Made by a program: the position numbers and the translations under genes. Shown piece by piece: positions 21,839 through 33,500 of a stretch of DNA of 64,000 nt (position 1 is the first letter of the stretch; each line of letters opens with the position of its first letter). The DNA comes from Punica granatum. Taxonomy: Eukaryota > Streptophyta > Magnoliopsida > Myrtales > Lythraceae. The DNA is taken from the NCBI RefSeq assembly GCF_007655135.1, contig NC_045129.1, forward strand, positions 16,094,274-16,158,273, read 5' to 3'. The notes under the pieces were generated by a model, which was not told the origin of the DNA, ran no database searches, and worked only from the letters and a program-made list of their open reading frames with translations.

Positions 21839-23474
21839 ATGACTCCGCCATTGGAGCATGATTACATAGGCTTCTCGGAGGCTTCCCCCATGGGGAGGGC
21901 CTCCGGGGTCGACGAGGACCCGGCCAGCCTGAACCTCAGGGAGACCGAGCTGAGGCTGGGCCTACCCGGGTCTCAGTCCCATGACAGGTCGAAACCTACT
22001 CTTGCTGGGGTCTCAATCTTCGGGAAGGATTTGGAATTCTCGCTCAGCCCTTCCAAGAACAGCGCCGCCCCGGTCTCCGGGGCCAAGAGAGGCTTCTCCG
22101 ACGCCATTAATGGCGGCAAAGGAGTCGGGGGTCTGTTCTCTCCGAGAAGTGGTGAGAGTTCCGTTAATGCTCATCAATCGGCGGCTTCAAACTCGAAGCC
22201 TCTGAGCAAAGAGGGGTTTGGTGCTAGCCCTCAGACAAAGACTCTTCAGGAGAAGAAGAGTCAGGCTGAAGCCCCGGCGACAAAGTAAGCTTCAGTTGTC
22301 TCCATTTCCTTTCATTTACAGTTTCATCATGTTTTTCTTAATGTGTCGGAGTTATGCGATTAAGGCACGTTCGGGTTTCGGCTTGTAAATGATCTATCGT
22401 GGGAACGGTTAACTTGTCATCGTGTTGGAACAGGAAGATGTAAAGAAGAGCTGTAGTTTTAAATTGTGTGATGAACTGATGATTAAAGGCCGTCGTTGTT
22501 GGACAGGGCGCAGGTGGTGGGATGGCCGCCAATTCGGTCGTTCCGGAAGAATACCATGGCTACTAACTTGGCGAAGAACAATGATGATACCGAGACGAAA
22601 TCAGAACACGGGTGCCTCTATATCAAGGTTAGCTTGGATGGGGCCCCTTATCTGAGGAAGGTCGACCTCAAAACCTATTCAAACTATGCTGAACTCTCCA
22701 GGGCTCTTGAGAAGATGTTCAGCTGCTTCACGATCGGTATATAATACGTAGCCCGGGGCCTTAGTCTTGTTGGAACATACTTCTTCGTATACTGTTGGTT
22801 GCTATTCCTTTGGTGCAGAAGCTAATACACTCACTGTGACTGTAAAGACTATTGAGAGGGTTTTGTTGGAAATTTTTAACCAATCTTTTGAACTGATATT
22901 ACTATGCAATCCCGGGTCTTTTGACTTTCCATTTTCGTTCTTATATTTTTCCCATGGATGGTGGGAACAGGGCAATGTGCTGCTAATGGACTTTCGGGGC
23001 AAGATGGCCTTACTGAGAATTGCTTGAAAGATATTCTCCATGGTTCTGAGTACGTCCTAACCTACGAAGACAAAGATGGTGACTGGATGCTTGTTGGTGA
23101 TGTTCCTTGGGAGTAAGTGATGTTCCTTTCCTTGCTTCTTGTTTACTGTTTACAGACCTGCAGTTTCGGAATATCTTTTTGTCGCTCTTTCCAGTTATGC
23201 GATCCGTAGACTCTTGATCTGCTGAAAACTGAATACCCTCTGCTCTGAGAGTGAGACCTCTGCCTTTGGAATTACAGGATGTTTACTGACTCATGTAGGA
23301 GGCTAAGGATTATGAAAAGTTCCGAGGCAATTGGTCTAGGTATGTCTCCTATAAGATACATGGTGGGATATCAATTTCAAGTCATCGGCTTTTCTACCTG
23401 CTTGCCGTAGTGGTAATATTAGCTTGTTTCACGCAGCCCCGAGAGCTATGGAAAAGTGCAAGAGCCGTGATTGA
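21839..23474 (+). CDS. Aux/IAA auxin-response repressor (IAA27/IAA9-like)
   Basis: Short-lived nuclear repressor that binds ARF transcription factors and is degraded through TIR1/AFB receptors when auxin is present. Five exons: 21839-22284, 22507-22736, 22971-23112, 23278-23339, 23437-23474; all introns are GT-AG, the phases fit, and the total is 918 nt (305 aa). Domain I: LRLGLP at residues 38-43, the EAR-type motif that recruits TOPLESS. Domain [15 protein letters not shown] (GWPPI at 154-158), the degron. Domain [22 protein letters not shown]; domain [21 protein letters not shown] and [13 protein letters not shown], together the PB1 interaction fold. The tail KCKSRD and the HDYIGFSEA start place it near IAA27/IAA8/IAA9 proteins. 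The ATG at 21839 is the first; a TTG just before it is not the start. All key motifs are intact. Tail-to-tail with the next gene. Confidence 0.95.
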
Positions 23475-24339
23475 GTGCAAAATATGGGAATGGTCCTGAA
23501 GAAAGCATGTTCCAGGAATTTGGGGATCGGAGGTTCTCTCAAGGGTTCTTCAGTTGGATGCTTTATCGAAATCCCTATATATGTTGCTCATTAGTTTGTA
23601 GCTTTTGCAGAATCCTCTGCAAGGGAAAGTTTTCCTTGTGATAAAAAAATTAGTTTAAAAATAGGTGGTCCAATTATGTGTTTCATATCTCTCTTGCTCG
23701 ATTGTATGTCCGAACTCTTATATTCTGTAAATGAGCTGGCTTGCTGCTTGCAATAATACTCTTTTGCAGAACGTAGGATGGCGGAACACTTCGTATGTCG
23801 AATTTTCCCCAGAGTGCTCAATTTCTAGATGAAATGCCATTTCCGGAGTACTCGGCAAATAATGCATTTCTGCAATCGAGCTGCCCACGTCTTGTATAAG
23901 CCAAACTGTCTGAAATTTGTTATGTATTTCCATATGCGTCGTATGATTCCGTCAAATGGTCTACTTGCATCTACAAAGCTGTTCCCCAAACAATCCGCTA
24001 ACCAACACCGCCAGAAAGTTGAAAAATAAGATTGAACCCGGAACATGCCATGAAACTTAAGGCTTGTCCACTGTTATGCTGTATGACAGGAACCAACTAT
24101 AACGTAGCCGCATTCTGTCCATCTAATCCATTCAGCCTAAGGAGAAAAAGAGAATTGTAGTGGATACCCGGGTACAAAGTGGGAATATTGCATTACAGCT
24201 GCCCTTTCTGAAAACCGAAATAAGTCTGGGAATACCAAACAGAACTCAAAGAATGAAATTCACGACTACTATTAACAGGAAGCATTTCTCCAGGATTTAA
24301 AAGCTGAACTCTCTTCCTCTACGTTTGACAGTTCTGTGA
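23475..24339. other. Convergent 3' intergenic region
   Basis: Holds the 3' UTR of the Aux/IAA gene on the plus strand and that of the methyltransferase-like gene on the minus strand. I see no extra gene. The open frames here (for example 23591-23821 and 23829-24029) lack recognisable features. Confidence 0.55.
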
Positions 24340-26729
24340 CTAATGTTCTGATATTTGAAGATAAACCATCTGCGTATAGCCATTAAACACCGAATTATCC
24401 AGCCTGCCTAACCCAAGCCTCTGAAACAAGCCATACCGGCCATCTTCCACAATAGGAGTAACTGTACGAGCAGGATCATATCGTGACTGATGAGTGAGGG
24501 ATGGTCCTGCCACCGGTGGAAGCTCCCAGTACACATCGAGGATCGATTCCACGAACCTGCTGTTCTCAAAGTGCTCGGTCAAAGAGATGGGCTGATTGGT
24601 GTGGTTGAAGTTGTCTCGTGCATAACCTCTAACACCCCACCATGCATCACCTGGGCTGCACAGCTCATCTGTATCAACTGCCTTCTCCCAGAATTTCTTT
24701 CTTCTCGATCTGATCCGGGCCTCATCACTGTCTCTAAAGCAGCTATGGCCGCCCCCTGTAAGAGCAAGAAAAACTAACAGATGAGCCATCCTTATTGTTG
24801 ATCTCAAACGAAAATCCAATTGATGACTAATACTCTGCAAAGTGTTTCTACGACTCTCCAATAATTAGTCTTACATACCCCAGAATTTATTCAAATCAGA
24901 CATGAGCAACATCCAAATGCTAAAAGTAGGGGAATTAAGTTTAGTTTCAGCTACTTGAGCAAGGACTGAAAATATACCACTGATGTAAAATTGGTCACAG
25001 ATCTGCCTCAAGGAATAATGATCTCCGGTTCCAGTGTCATAGTTATCCTCGAAAACAAGATGCCTGAACCCAGCTTTCAGGGCCTGCTTAATTCTGCCCA
25101 AAAAAGAAAGGAATGAAAGGAATCATCGATAAGAGCCTCAACTAATCTGATTATTTAGGCATTGATAGATCCATGATGACAGCCATCATTGGCAGTCTAA
25201 ATAGTGACAGTACCTTTTTAGCTCATTCTGATGATCATCGAAAAAGATAAGAACTCGACTAAGGTCTGTAACCTTATGCTTCTTCATCACTGTTGTCCAG
25301 TCAACGCTTCCAAAATCAATGAAATCCTTCCCAGCAAAGTATGTGCAATTGGCATCAACATAAGCAGGACCTTTCTTCAAGTACTTCTCAGGATGCCGGG
25401 GTGTAAGTGATATAATAGGTGTATCGGGCATAGCTTGCCTCAGAACCCATGTGGAATGGCCCTTAAAAGCACCGCTTTCGATCATGAGGTCTGGCTGTAG
25501 CCACCGAGCGACAAACCAGAGACCAAAACTGTGGTCAAAACCCATTCCATACATGTTGTTCTTGATTGGTCGTGTTTCATATATGGGTACAAACTCTTCC
25601 AATCCTTTCAGCAAATCCTTTGACGTCCACTCCACCGTTTTTCCATGTTTCGATCTGCCTTTACCCCAGGACAAACATTAAATCGCATTGTACCACTACT
25701 AGCAATGTACAAGAGATTGCACCCATATATCCAATAAAATGAAAATTCAGATAGACCAGATACGTTACATACGTCGACAGCATACATTTTAGACTGAACA
25801 TTAGATACAATTTATCAGAAATATCATATCATAATCCACAAAAGTTCCCAAGGAGAGGAAAGAATGATAAAGCCAAGATTCCAGCTTCCACATGTGCATG
25901 CTCCTTGCTTCAGCATTTTCTAAGCAGCTAAAGGCAGCATCACATGGCAACAGAATCAAATCACGAGAAGCTAGGAACAACTGAGTTATGCAGAGACTCT
26001 AAATTCAACTTCCTTTTGCAATTGAGACTCGTAAATGAAGGCAAAAGATCAAGAATTGAAAAAACTTAACAAAAAAGAAAACACAAATGAAATGCAAAGA
26101 TCGTTCAACTTTGCGTCCTTGGCAGCTAAGAACTACCATTAGCTTAAACGCGCGATCCAAATTGTTCGAAAAGGTATGGCAATCCATGAGAAATCCTCCA
26201 AAGATAATGATTCTCGAGGAAAATCTTCCATTATACCAAGAAAAGAAAACCTGTCATAATCATACATCACGACAACAGGTAAACTTCTGATCATGTCAAC
26301 AAACTAAGCCCCACCACATTCGATCCAATCCATGACATGCAACTCGTAATCTTGATGTTACTAACGGAAGAGATTGATTCCAAATATGAGAGACTTACAC
26401 CAAGGAACGCCGAGGGAGCCGAAGTCAGATTCGAGGCCATCGAAGCCGAAGAAGTGGGCGCGGGAGACGGCGCCGTAGGGGTTGGCGACGCAGATGAGGC
26501 TGCGAAAGGGTTGGACGAGGGAAGGGATCAGGAAGAAGAGGACAAGGAGGAGGAGGAGCCACGGCCAGGAGGGGCAGAAGTGGTTGAACTTGGTGGCGTG
26601 GTTAACGAATCTGGCGGTAAGGATGGAGACGTGGTTCTGCTTCCTGGTCTTGGACTCGTCGGCCGCGTCGGCGTCGGAGTCGCCGGTGTGTGGCGCCGCC
26701 CTGCGCATCGAGAGGACTCGCTCCAGCAT
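24340..26729 (-). CDS. Conserved plant type II membrane protein, methyltransferase-like
   Basis: Function not established from the sequence. Four exons: 26729-26399, 25658-25214, 25093-24978, 24755-24340; intron phases agree and the total is 1308 nt (435 aa). The N-terminus is a short charged tail, followed by one membrane segment at about residues 54-72 (WPWLLLLLVLFFLIPSLV), giving a type II signal-anchor topology as in many Golgi/ER proteins. The lumenal part has LMIESGAFKGHSTWVLRQA, a glycine-rich loop like that of SAM-dependent methyltransferases, then RVLIFFDDHQNELKR and HLVFEDNYDTGTGDH, which could supply acidic and metal or substrate contacts. The C-terminus has GGGHSCFRDSDEARI, WELPPVAGPS and VFNGYTQMVYLQIS, strongly conserved in plant homologues as I recall them. 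A GA repeat (26756-26777) lies in the leader. The enzyme class is inferred from the loop only. Confidence 0.85.
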
Positions 26730-26779
26730 CTAACGGCGAGGAGCGAGAGAGGGATAGAGAGAGAGAGAGAGAGAGAGTG

Positions 26780-27425
26780 TGTCAGCAGAGAGAGTGAAGT
26801 GCATATTGTGCGTGTGGGGGGGTCTGGATTTTGTTAATTTCCTTGTCAAGGGAGTTCTTGACGGTAACGGCGTCAGACGAACTCTAGTGTGGAGGGCATA
26901 AGCGTCGTTTCTTAATTCATCTTTTCTTTTTGTTTTTTCCGCGAAAATTTTCTATTCATATTGTATTGTCCTGGGGGTGACCGCCTAGTGCGTAATCAAA
27001 TGAAATTTCAATATTTCAAAAATGGGTTATGCTAAGTTTATTAGTTGATCAGACATTAACACGGCCACGACGGTAAAGTTGTTTTGATTCTTCCAACACG
27101 TGCATGTAATTTAAGCCCTAAAAAGGTGAAATTGGCCCTAAGGACAATTGAATAGATCTGGCCACTATGAATCTCAAGAGACTCAAGTGATATGGATTCC
27201 GGCCTTGTAAAGCCAAGAGAAACACACTTCAAGGCCTAGAAGCCAAGTCGCAAATGGAAGTCAATCCTCACTCGGAAGTTTGGACAGAGGTAAATGGATA
27301 AACCAAGATGCTCGCTGGATTTTAACGTCCTAAGTACAATATGTAGGTGCTGGAATTGAAGAATGAAATGTAAAGCCTAAAGTAAAGTGCAAGGGAATGA
27401 AAAATACCGAAATGTAAAATGAAGG
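26780..27425. other. Intergenic, upstream of the membrane-protein gene
   Basis: Contains the promoter and leader of the minus-strand gene (nearest the 26730 side). I see no convincing TATA box and no other gene. Confidence 0.4.
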
Positions 27426-27439
27426 AGTATGAATGTTGT

Positions 27440-27627
27440 TTTTTTTTTTTGCTAACCCGAGGTATCCGGGTTTCGCCCGACTAATCCCCGAGGCTCCGTG
27501 AACCCCCGGCGGCGCACGAAGCGGGTAATTACACCAAAGGCGCTCCGGTGGCCCCAAGGGGATTCGAACCCGGGTCTCGGTGCAAACTTAAGTGCACATT
27601 AACCACTAGACCAAATCCTTTGGGGTT
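27440..27627 (-). mobile_element. tRNA-derived SINE with perfect 14-bp target duplication
   Basis: On the minus strand the element starts (27627) with AACCCCAAAGGATTTGGTCT, followed by a box A (GGTCTAGTGGTTAA) and a box B (GGGTTCGAATCCC) at tRNA-like spacing, i.e. an internal polymerase III promoter. The body holds GGGATTAGTCGGGCGAAACC and CGGATACCTCGGGTTAGC, close to the 3' end of Au-type plant SINEs, and ends in an A-tail (27450-27440). It is flanked by AGTATGAATGTTGT at 27426-27439 and 27628-27641, an exact 14-bp duplication of the kind made by LINE machinery. It encodes no protein. The intact boxes and perfect duplication suggest a recent insertion. Confidence 0.93.
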
Positions 27628-27641
27628 AGTATGAATGTTGT

Positions 27642-28340
27642 GTTGTCGAAGAAACTACAATGATCTACACTCCTAGCTTATGTAGAGAAGCCTAAGATAG
27701 CTAACACTCAGCTACAGTTGAATCTTATTACACAATAGGCCAAAACTAAGGCAAGGGAAACAAGAAATATGGTTCCTTATTAACTATGCTTCAAACGAGC
27801 AATTAAATAAATAAAAATGGTAATGGTCATCTTAATACGTCCTTGTCTTATTGAAGATTACTCTAACTTGCAATTTCCTTGGATGCAAAGATCTCCCCAC
27901 GCTTTCCATTTTGAGGCACTAACCCTAGACGCGGTAGGCCTAAACTAGATGTTGTCACTTCTCTCGTGCTGGGCCAGTCTAAAGATGTCCTCCGCGGGCC
28001 TTTCTTCTTTTTCTCAGTCTTTACGTGCTTGAGCTCATTAACCCTCCCACATGGATCGTCTATGTCATGTACCTAGGCCAATCCTCGTCAATCCAAAGCT
28101 CAATTAATACTTAATCTTGGTTAATTATCTTTAGCTCCCATGATTAATGCGACATGTTGAAATCTAGTGTAAACAACACCCCTGCATGTTTAGCCATGTG
28201 AGTGGAATATCAAACATGGCTTGACATGTAAATTTGAAGATTTCCCACATCAATTTCTTGTGATTAAACAAGAAATTAAAATTTTCCAAAATGAAATTGT
28301 CCTCTCAACTTATTAACCATTGTAACCATTCGTGCCTTTA
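27642..28340. other. Intergenic, no gene seen
   Basis: Nothing supported beyond ordinary AT-rich sequence. It borders the decayed coding-like stretch that follows. Confidence 0.4.
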
Positions 28341-29960
28341 AATGCTAGTAGGTCCCAAAAATTTCAAATCAGGCAATTATGGTAGCCGCCTGCCATTTTC
28401 TCTCGTTCTCCCACTAAGCTGCTCTGACTCTACCCCTTATCTCTTTCTCTTTCTTCTCACACTCACCCACTCACTGATCCTTCTTCTCGGTTCTCTCTCC
28501 CTCTCTGTCTCTGCACTCCCACAACCACACTCTTTCTCTCTTGCTTTTCTTCTCCGACTTTTCATATCGTTTACCACACTAACGCCCATCATCGCCATCA
28601 TCTCTGATAACTTGGGCCATTAGCACCTTACTCTACTGAGTTATGATTGACTTATGTTGCTCAACATCCCTTGACTCTTGCCTTCTTACACGAGTTTCCA
28701 TTTCGACTTGGGCGTCGCGAGAGAAGCATTGACACCCACTCGAAACTCAGTTTCTCAATACCCTAGCCTTCGTCCTCTTTCCTGCTTAATTCAAGGGAAT
28801 CTCAAGAAAAACCCTAAATTAGCTCACTCATTTCTATGGCTTGATTAGACTCGATTTGAGAAGCCCTCGATTGCACTCTTACTTTGGTAGGATAATTAGT
28901 GGGTCTAATTAGTAACTCTTACTGGGTATTGGTTTGTAGGATGTCGACAATTGGGGCTCGCCACGCCGTTCTCGAGGCCACAATCTTGTGGCCCCCCTTT
29001 TGTCTCAGAGCATCCTCGAGTTCTAGGATCTTTCTTCACTTCCGATCCTTCCAATGCCATTGGTGGCGCCTCCCCTGCTCTTCAAGACCCACCCTAGTTT
29101 TCCATAGAAGCATCCCAGTGGAAGTTATGGCGCAAAAGTTCCCACAAGTATTGGCCTCGCTTTATTGAAACTAGTGGAAGCCATGGGTAGACCATTTAGA
29201 AGGGAAATTTAGGCAGCTATGGAAGGAACTAGAAATTTACGCTTTCATCAAGGTGACCTGCGTAGCTCCAGACATGGACTGGGGTCTATTGCTTGCCCTT
29301 TTTGACTTTATGGAGCTAGTCCATCGACGCCTTTGTCTTGCCGTGTGGGTTCCTCTCAATGACCCAAAGACTTGAGTTACTTGACCGACCTCCTAGTCAT
29401 AGGAGAGCCTATTGAACCTTCCAATAGGGATAAGGTTGAGGGGCTGATGAAGTCATACTCGAGTACCCAGAATCCCTAGCCACAAGTATTCTTAACGCCT
29501 TCCTGGAACAAGAATTCAAGCAAGATGACTCTGAGCCAACTATCTATGAACACATATCATTCTTGTACTTTATAATGTGCAACTTCCTCCGCCTCCTTGC
29601 TAGCAGCCAGATGGTGAAAGATGTGTTCTACATCAGGCAGAAGCTTTCAGCTTGATAGATGGTGGCTTTGGTCCCTTATGCCCTCGCCTTTCTTTATTAA
29701 GGCTGCCAGACTGTGGCTGAAAAACACATTCCCCAAGCCATCAAGGCTAATGTGGCTTTTGCAGTCGTAGTCCTTCACATACTTTCCATCCCTCTACTCA
29801 TAACTTGATTTATCAGCCCTAGCCCTTGTAAACCTTCCTTGCTATGGCCTCAAGTTCAAGCACCTAACTAAGGTTCAGACGCTCTATGAGAAGCCTTCGA
29901 AGTAGTGTTTAAGTTTAAAGCCAGAGACCTTCGAGTTCTAACCCCTAAAGATTAGGGACT
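28341..29960 (+). pseudogene. Decayed coding-like region, unidentified repeat protein
   Basis: The composition is more GC-rich than its surroundings and reads like old coding DNA on the plus strand, switching frame repeatedly. A CT-rich, leader-like stretch (28400-28560) is followed by a possible splice acceptor and ATG near 28940. Then come fragments in different frames such as MDWGLLLALFDFMELVHRRL (about 29270-29330), YLTDLLVIGEPIEPSNRDK (about 29380-29430) and LEQEFKQDDSEPTIYEHISF (about 29500-29560). The pattern of Trp, Leu and 'GEPI' is loosely like plant mobile domain or related gag-like repeat proteins, but I cannot assign it. Many stops make it non-functional. Confidence 0.4.
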
Positions 29961-30503
29961 GTTGGTCCTGACTTAAGGCCAACTTCACCTTTTTTTTTTG
30001 TTTTAAAGTTTTTTTAGTTTTCAGAAATAATTTATTATTAAAAAAATATAGTGAGTCTCACTCGATCATTCATTATGATCCATGTGATATTAGTAATACA
30101 CGTCGATCATTTCCGTTTAAATTAACGAAAAAGTTGACGCCGTACTAGAATTGTTATCAAATCAATAGTTTGTACATTTTTTTGGTTAAAGAATAAAAAT
30201 TCGTATTAAAATTTTTTATAATAAAATTATTAAAATATAGAAAAGTTTGTAATTTTTTTGATTATTAACAATTCTTTTTATATAAACATAGGATCTTTTC
30301 CTTCCCCATCGCTCCTTAACCCTCCCTTCCGCTCCTCTACAGCCCTCCTTCATTTTGAAGCTACGCACAAACTACAGGGAGCAAATGAAGAATAATCCGA
30401 ACACGAAGGACGGTCTCTTTCCTTCGCTGTTCACTGTTGAGTTCAATACTTCAATCACAAGTCGCTCTCTGGACTGGCACTGCAAAGAAGCTCGACAATA
30501 GCC
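29961..30503. other. Intergenic and LPXC leader
   Basis: AT-rich DNA up to about 30290, then the more GC-rich 5' UTR of the LpxC gene (about 30300-30503). Confidence 0.5.
30279..30286 (+). promoter_or_regulatory. TATA box of the LPXC gene (candidate)
   Basis: TATATAAA, 218 bases upstream of the start codon and followed by a pyrimidine-rich leader, is well placed for a plant core promoter. It is a sequence match only. Confidence 0.5.
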
Positions 30504-33500
30504 ATGGCCTCCATTGCCTCCAAGTTCAGGTCCTCCGCTCTCATCTCATGGAAATCGGTACTCCATCTCTACATCAGCGCTCTTGATCCCAGACTCACTC
30601 CTCCCTCTTTGTTTCACATACCTCTTTGTCTCTCTGGTGCCAGACGGGGAAGTTGCAGCAAACCCTGGCCGGTTGCATTGAGAGGACCGGCGTCGCCCTT
30701 CACTCGGGAAAGGTCTCCACGGTGAAGATATGGCCACACTTCGCCGGTGAGGGGCGGTGGTTCGACTTCCGCTCCAACCTGATACCTGCGTCCATCGATT
30801 TCGTGGAGCAATCGCCTCTTTGCACCACGCTCTTGAAGGACGGGCTCAGAATACGCACTGTCGAGCATCTGCTATCAGCTCTCGAAGCCTCTGGGGTCGA
30901 TAACTGCAGGATCGAGATTGATAATTTGGACGGTGAAGATAAGGATGTCGAGGTTGGTATGAAATATCTGCTTTTATGCAATGTCTGCACCCAAATGTCT
31001 TGCATTGTGCTAGAATTTTAGGACAGCCTTAATTTTTCAGAAGATTACCATTAACGTGGGAGTCGAACGGAAATTACTCTCTTTTGTCCTTTGCAGTTAG
31101 ATGGCAATTGTGATTATATACTTTTGAACGCTAATATAAAAACAAAATCCGTTCTAGTCTACCTTACATAGAATTTTAGTTCAATGCTGTGATTCTCTTG
31201 ATAAGCATATTGATTCTTATGTAATCAAGGAATAAATAGCGTAATACCGGTTAACGGATTTCAAGTGAAGTTCCTGTAAGCCTTCACCTATATCTGTGCA
31301 AAGAAAGAAAAGAGAACTCATGAGCAAATCTTAAATGATCCTTCGTCATGGTGGGCGTGGTGAGGAATAATGAGTAAGATCAATCCTAATAGTGAAGCAA
31401 AATAATGGTCCAGCGTCCGCTTGTTATGGTCCTCGCTACGTGGCATGGTAGTTGGAATTGCTCTTTGACCTGTGTTGTGAGCAGAAGTTTGTGTTTGTTC
31501 CATTTTTTTTTTTTTTTTTATGTATACCGGAGGGGAGGTGAGGCATTTCTGTGGCTGAGGTAAAATGGGAGTTATAATCACCTTGGAATTGCTCTTTGAC
31601 TTGTGTTGAGGGCAGGAGTTCGTTCCATGTTTTATGTTGGGAGGTGATGCATTTCAGTGCCTAAGCTAAAACAGGAAGGATGATCATTAGAAACAGAAAG
31701 CAACACCCTAAGTTTCTGCATATGAAAAACTACGATTGAGGTTTTGTTTTTGGGGGTGGGGGGGTGTTTGGTGTTTGGAGAGCGTAGTAAAAGATCTGGA
31801 ATTATTAGATGGTGAAGAAGAGTAGGGACAGCATCTATTGTGGGGAAAATTAGGTTAGTTATTGCAAAACCGGAAGGAGAGAGATGGATGGGCTGGGTGC
31901 TTACTTTCAGAAAATAAATCGTACCTTCTGTCTCTCCTTAATCAAGTGGCTCCTGATCAACTAAGTTTTGGTGTGACTTGGGAAAATTTGTAAAGAGAGT
32001 GAAATGAGTAATTGTTGGATTGCCTGTGCCGTATGCAGCAGAATGAATGGTGATAATCTTTCTGCTGCAGAAAAGGACCAGCTGGTGCTCAGTTAAGTAC
32101 ATTACTTTAGTTACAGTTCAAATTTTATGGAAAAGAGCCTGCCTACTGCATATTTTTGAATCTTTTTTCGGTGGAAGCATATTTTTGAATCTTGATGAAG
32201 CTACAACGTTATATTTCCAGTTGGACATTCCTTTATTTTTCTCCTAGGAATGAGCATATCTTTATAAGTCAGGTGCGTTGCATTGCATGTGTGTTATTCC
32301 ATGATTTTCTTTTTTCTCCATTCTTAATTTTGTGATGGATGTAATCGTGTTCCTTCTGTCTCAAAATGGCATATCATACTTAATTGTCCATGTAATGCAG
32401 GTCCCAATTTTTGACGGCTCGGCAAGGGAATGGGTGGAAGCGATTGAGAAAGTTGGTCTGGAGATAGCGAAAGATAGTCGTGGAAATGATTGTGAAAAAA
32501 TAGCTCCATATTTGAATGAACCTGTGCATTTCTGGCATATTGATTCTTTTGTGGTCGCATTTCCATCACCTAAAGTTCACGTCACTTTTGGAATTGATTT
32601 TCCTCAGGTGGGTTATTGAATAGCCAGGCTGTAAATGCAGATGAGTGTATATTGAATTTGCTGTGACTGTATTCTTTTATGATTCTCTAACTTTATTGAC
32701 ATTTAAATTAAACTTCTGGATACTTTGATGCATGCCATGTAATTGTACCAGGATGGCTTGGTTATGTTTCCAAGCATTTATTAATTCCTCTTTTTCCTTG
32801 TTACAGGTGCCTGCTGTTGGTTGCCAGTGGTTTTCCTCATCCCTTAGTGATGACTCTGTGTACAAGAGGCAAATTGCTCCTGCACGTACTTTTTGCATTT
32901 ACGAGGAGGTCTGCTGTTTCATATTATTTTACAGTTGTCACTGGGAATTTCACTCTGCCTCACTGTATGATTATAATTCTCTTCCTCTTGAAGTTACAAT
33001 TGCAATAAGTTTATCTACAAAGCAAACTAGTTTCGACTTCAATGAGAAATAATTTATATTTGCACCCTAATCATCAGAACCGCCTAGAGTATAGGTAAGA
33101 AAGAGCTGTATATATATGTGTGTGTGTGTGTGTTGTTCTAATGGAAACTGATCTGAATTCAACTGTTCGTGTGGTTTGTTTTCTTTTAATAAGAAGAAGG
33201 AAATCTGAAAACCGTGGACAGCATAACAAATTCATGGAGCTATCGGTCCACTACTCAATTCAGTGTTTGCTCCAATTGTTATCAAACTCTTAGCAGTGTT
33301 GGATCATCGGACAAATAATAGTCAGTGCAAGTTTTGCAAGTTTTTCTTTTAATGTTTCTGCCGCCTTTTTTCTTCGACTCATGATTTGTTATTAATGTTC
33401 TTGATGTGTATCCGCCTGTCTATCTACCTAAATATTTCATGTCATCCCATTAATGCTGATCTCACCTTTTTAAACCCTGATAGGTGGAGAAAATGCGAAA

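Noticed and set aside
26337..26837. 166-codon plus-strand frame rich in Glu and Gly
   Set aside because: It is antisense to exon 1 of the membrane-protein gene and its GA-rich leader.
31318..31581. 87-codon minus-strand frame
   Set aside because: It lies inside LPXC intron 2 and spans a poly-T run; no recognisable features.
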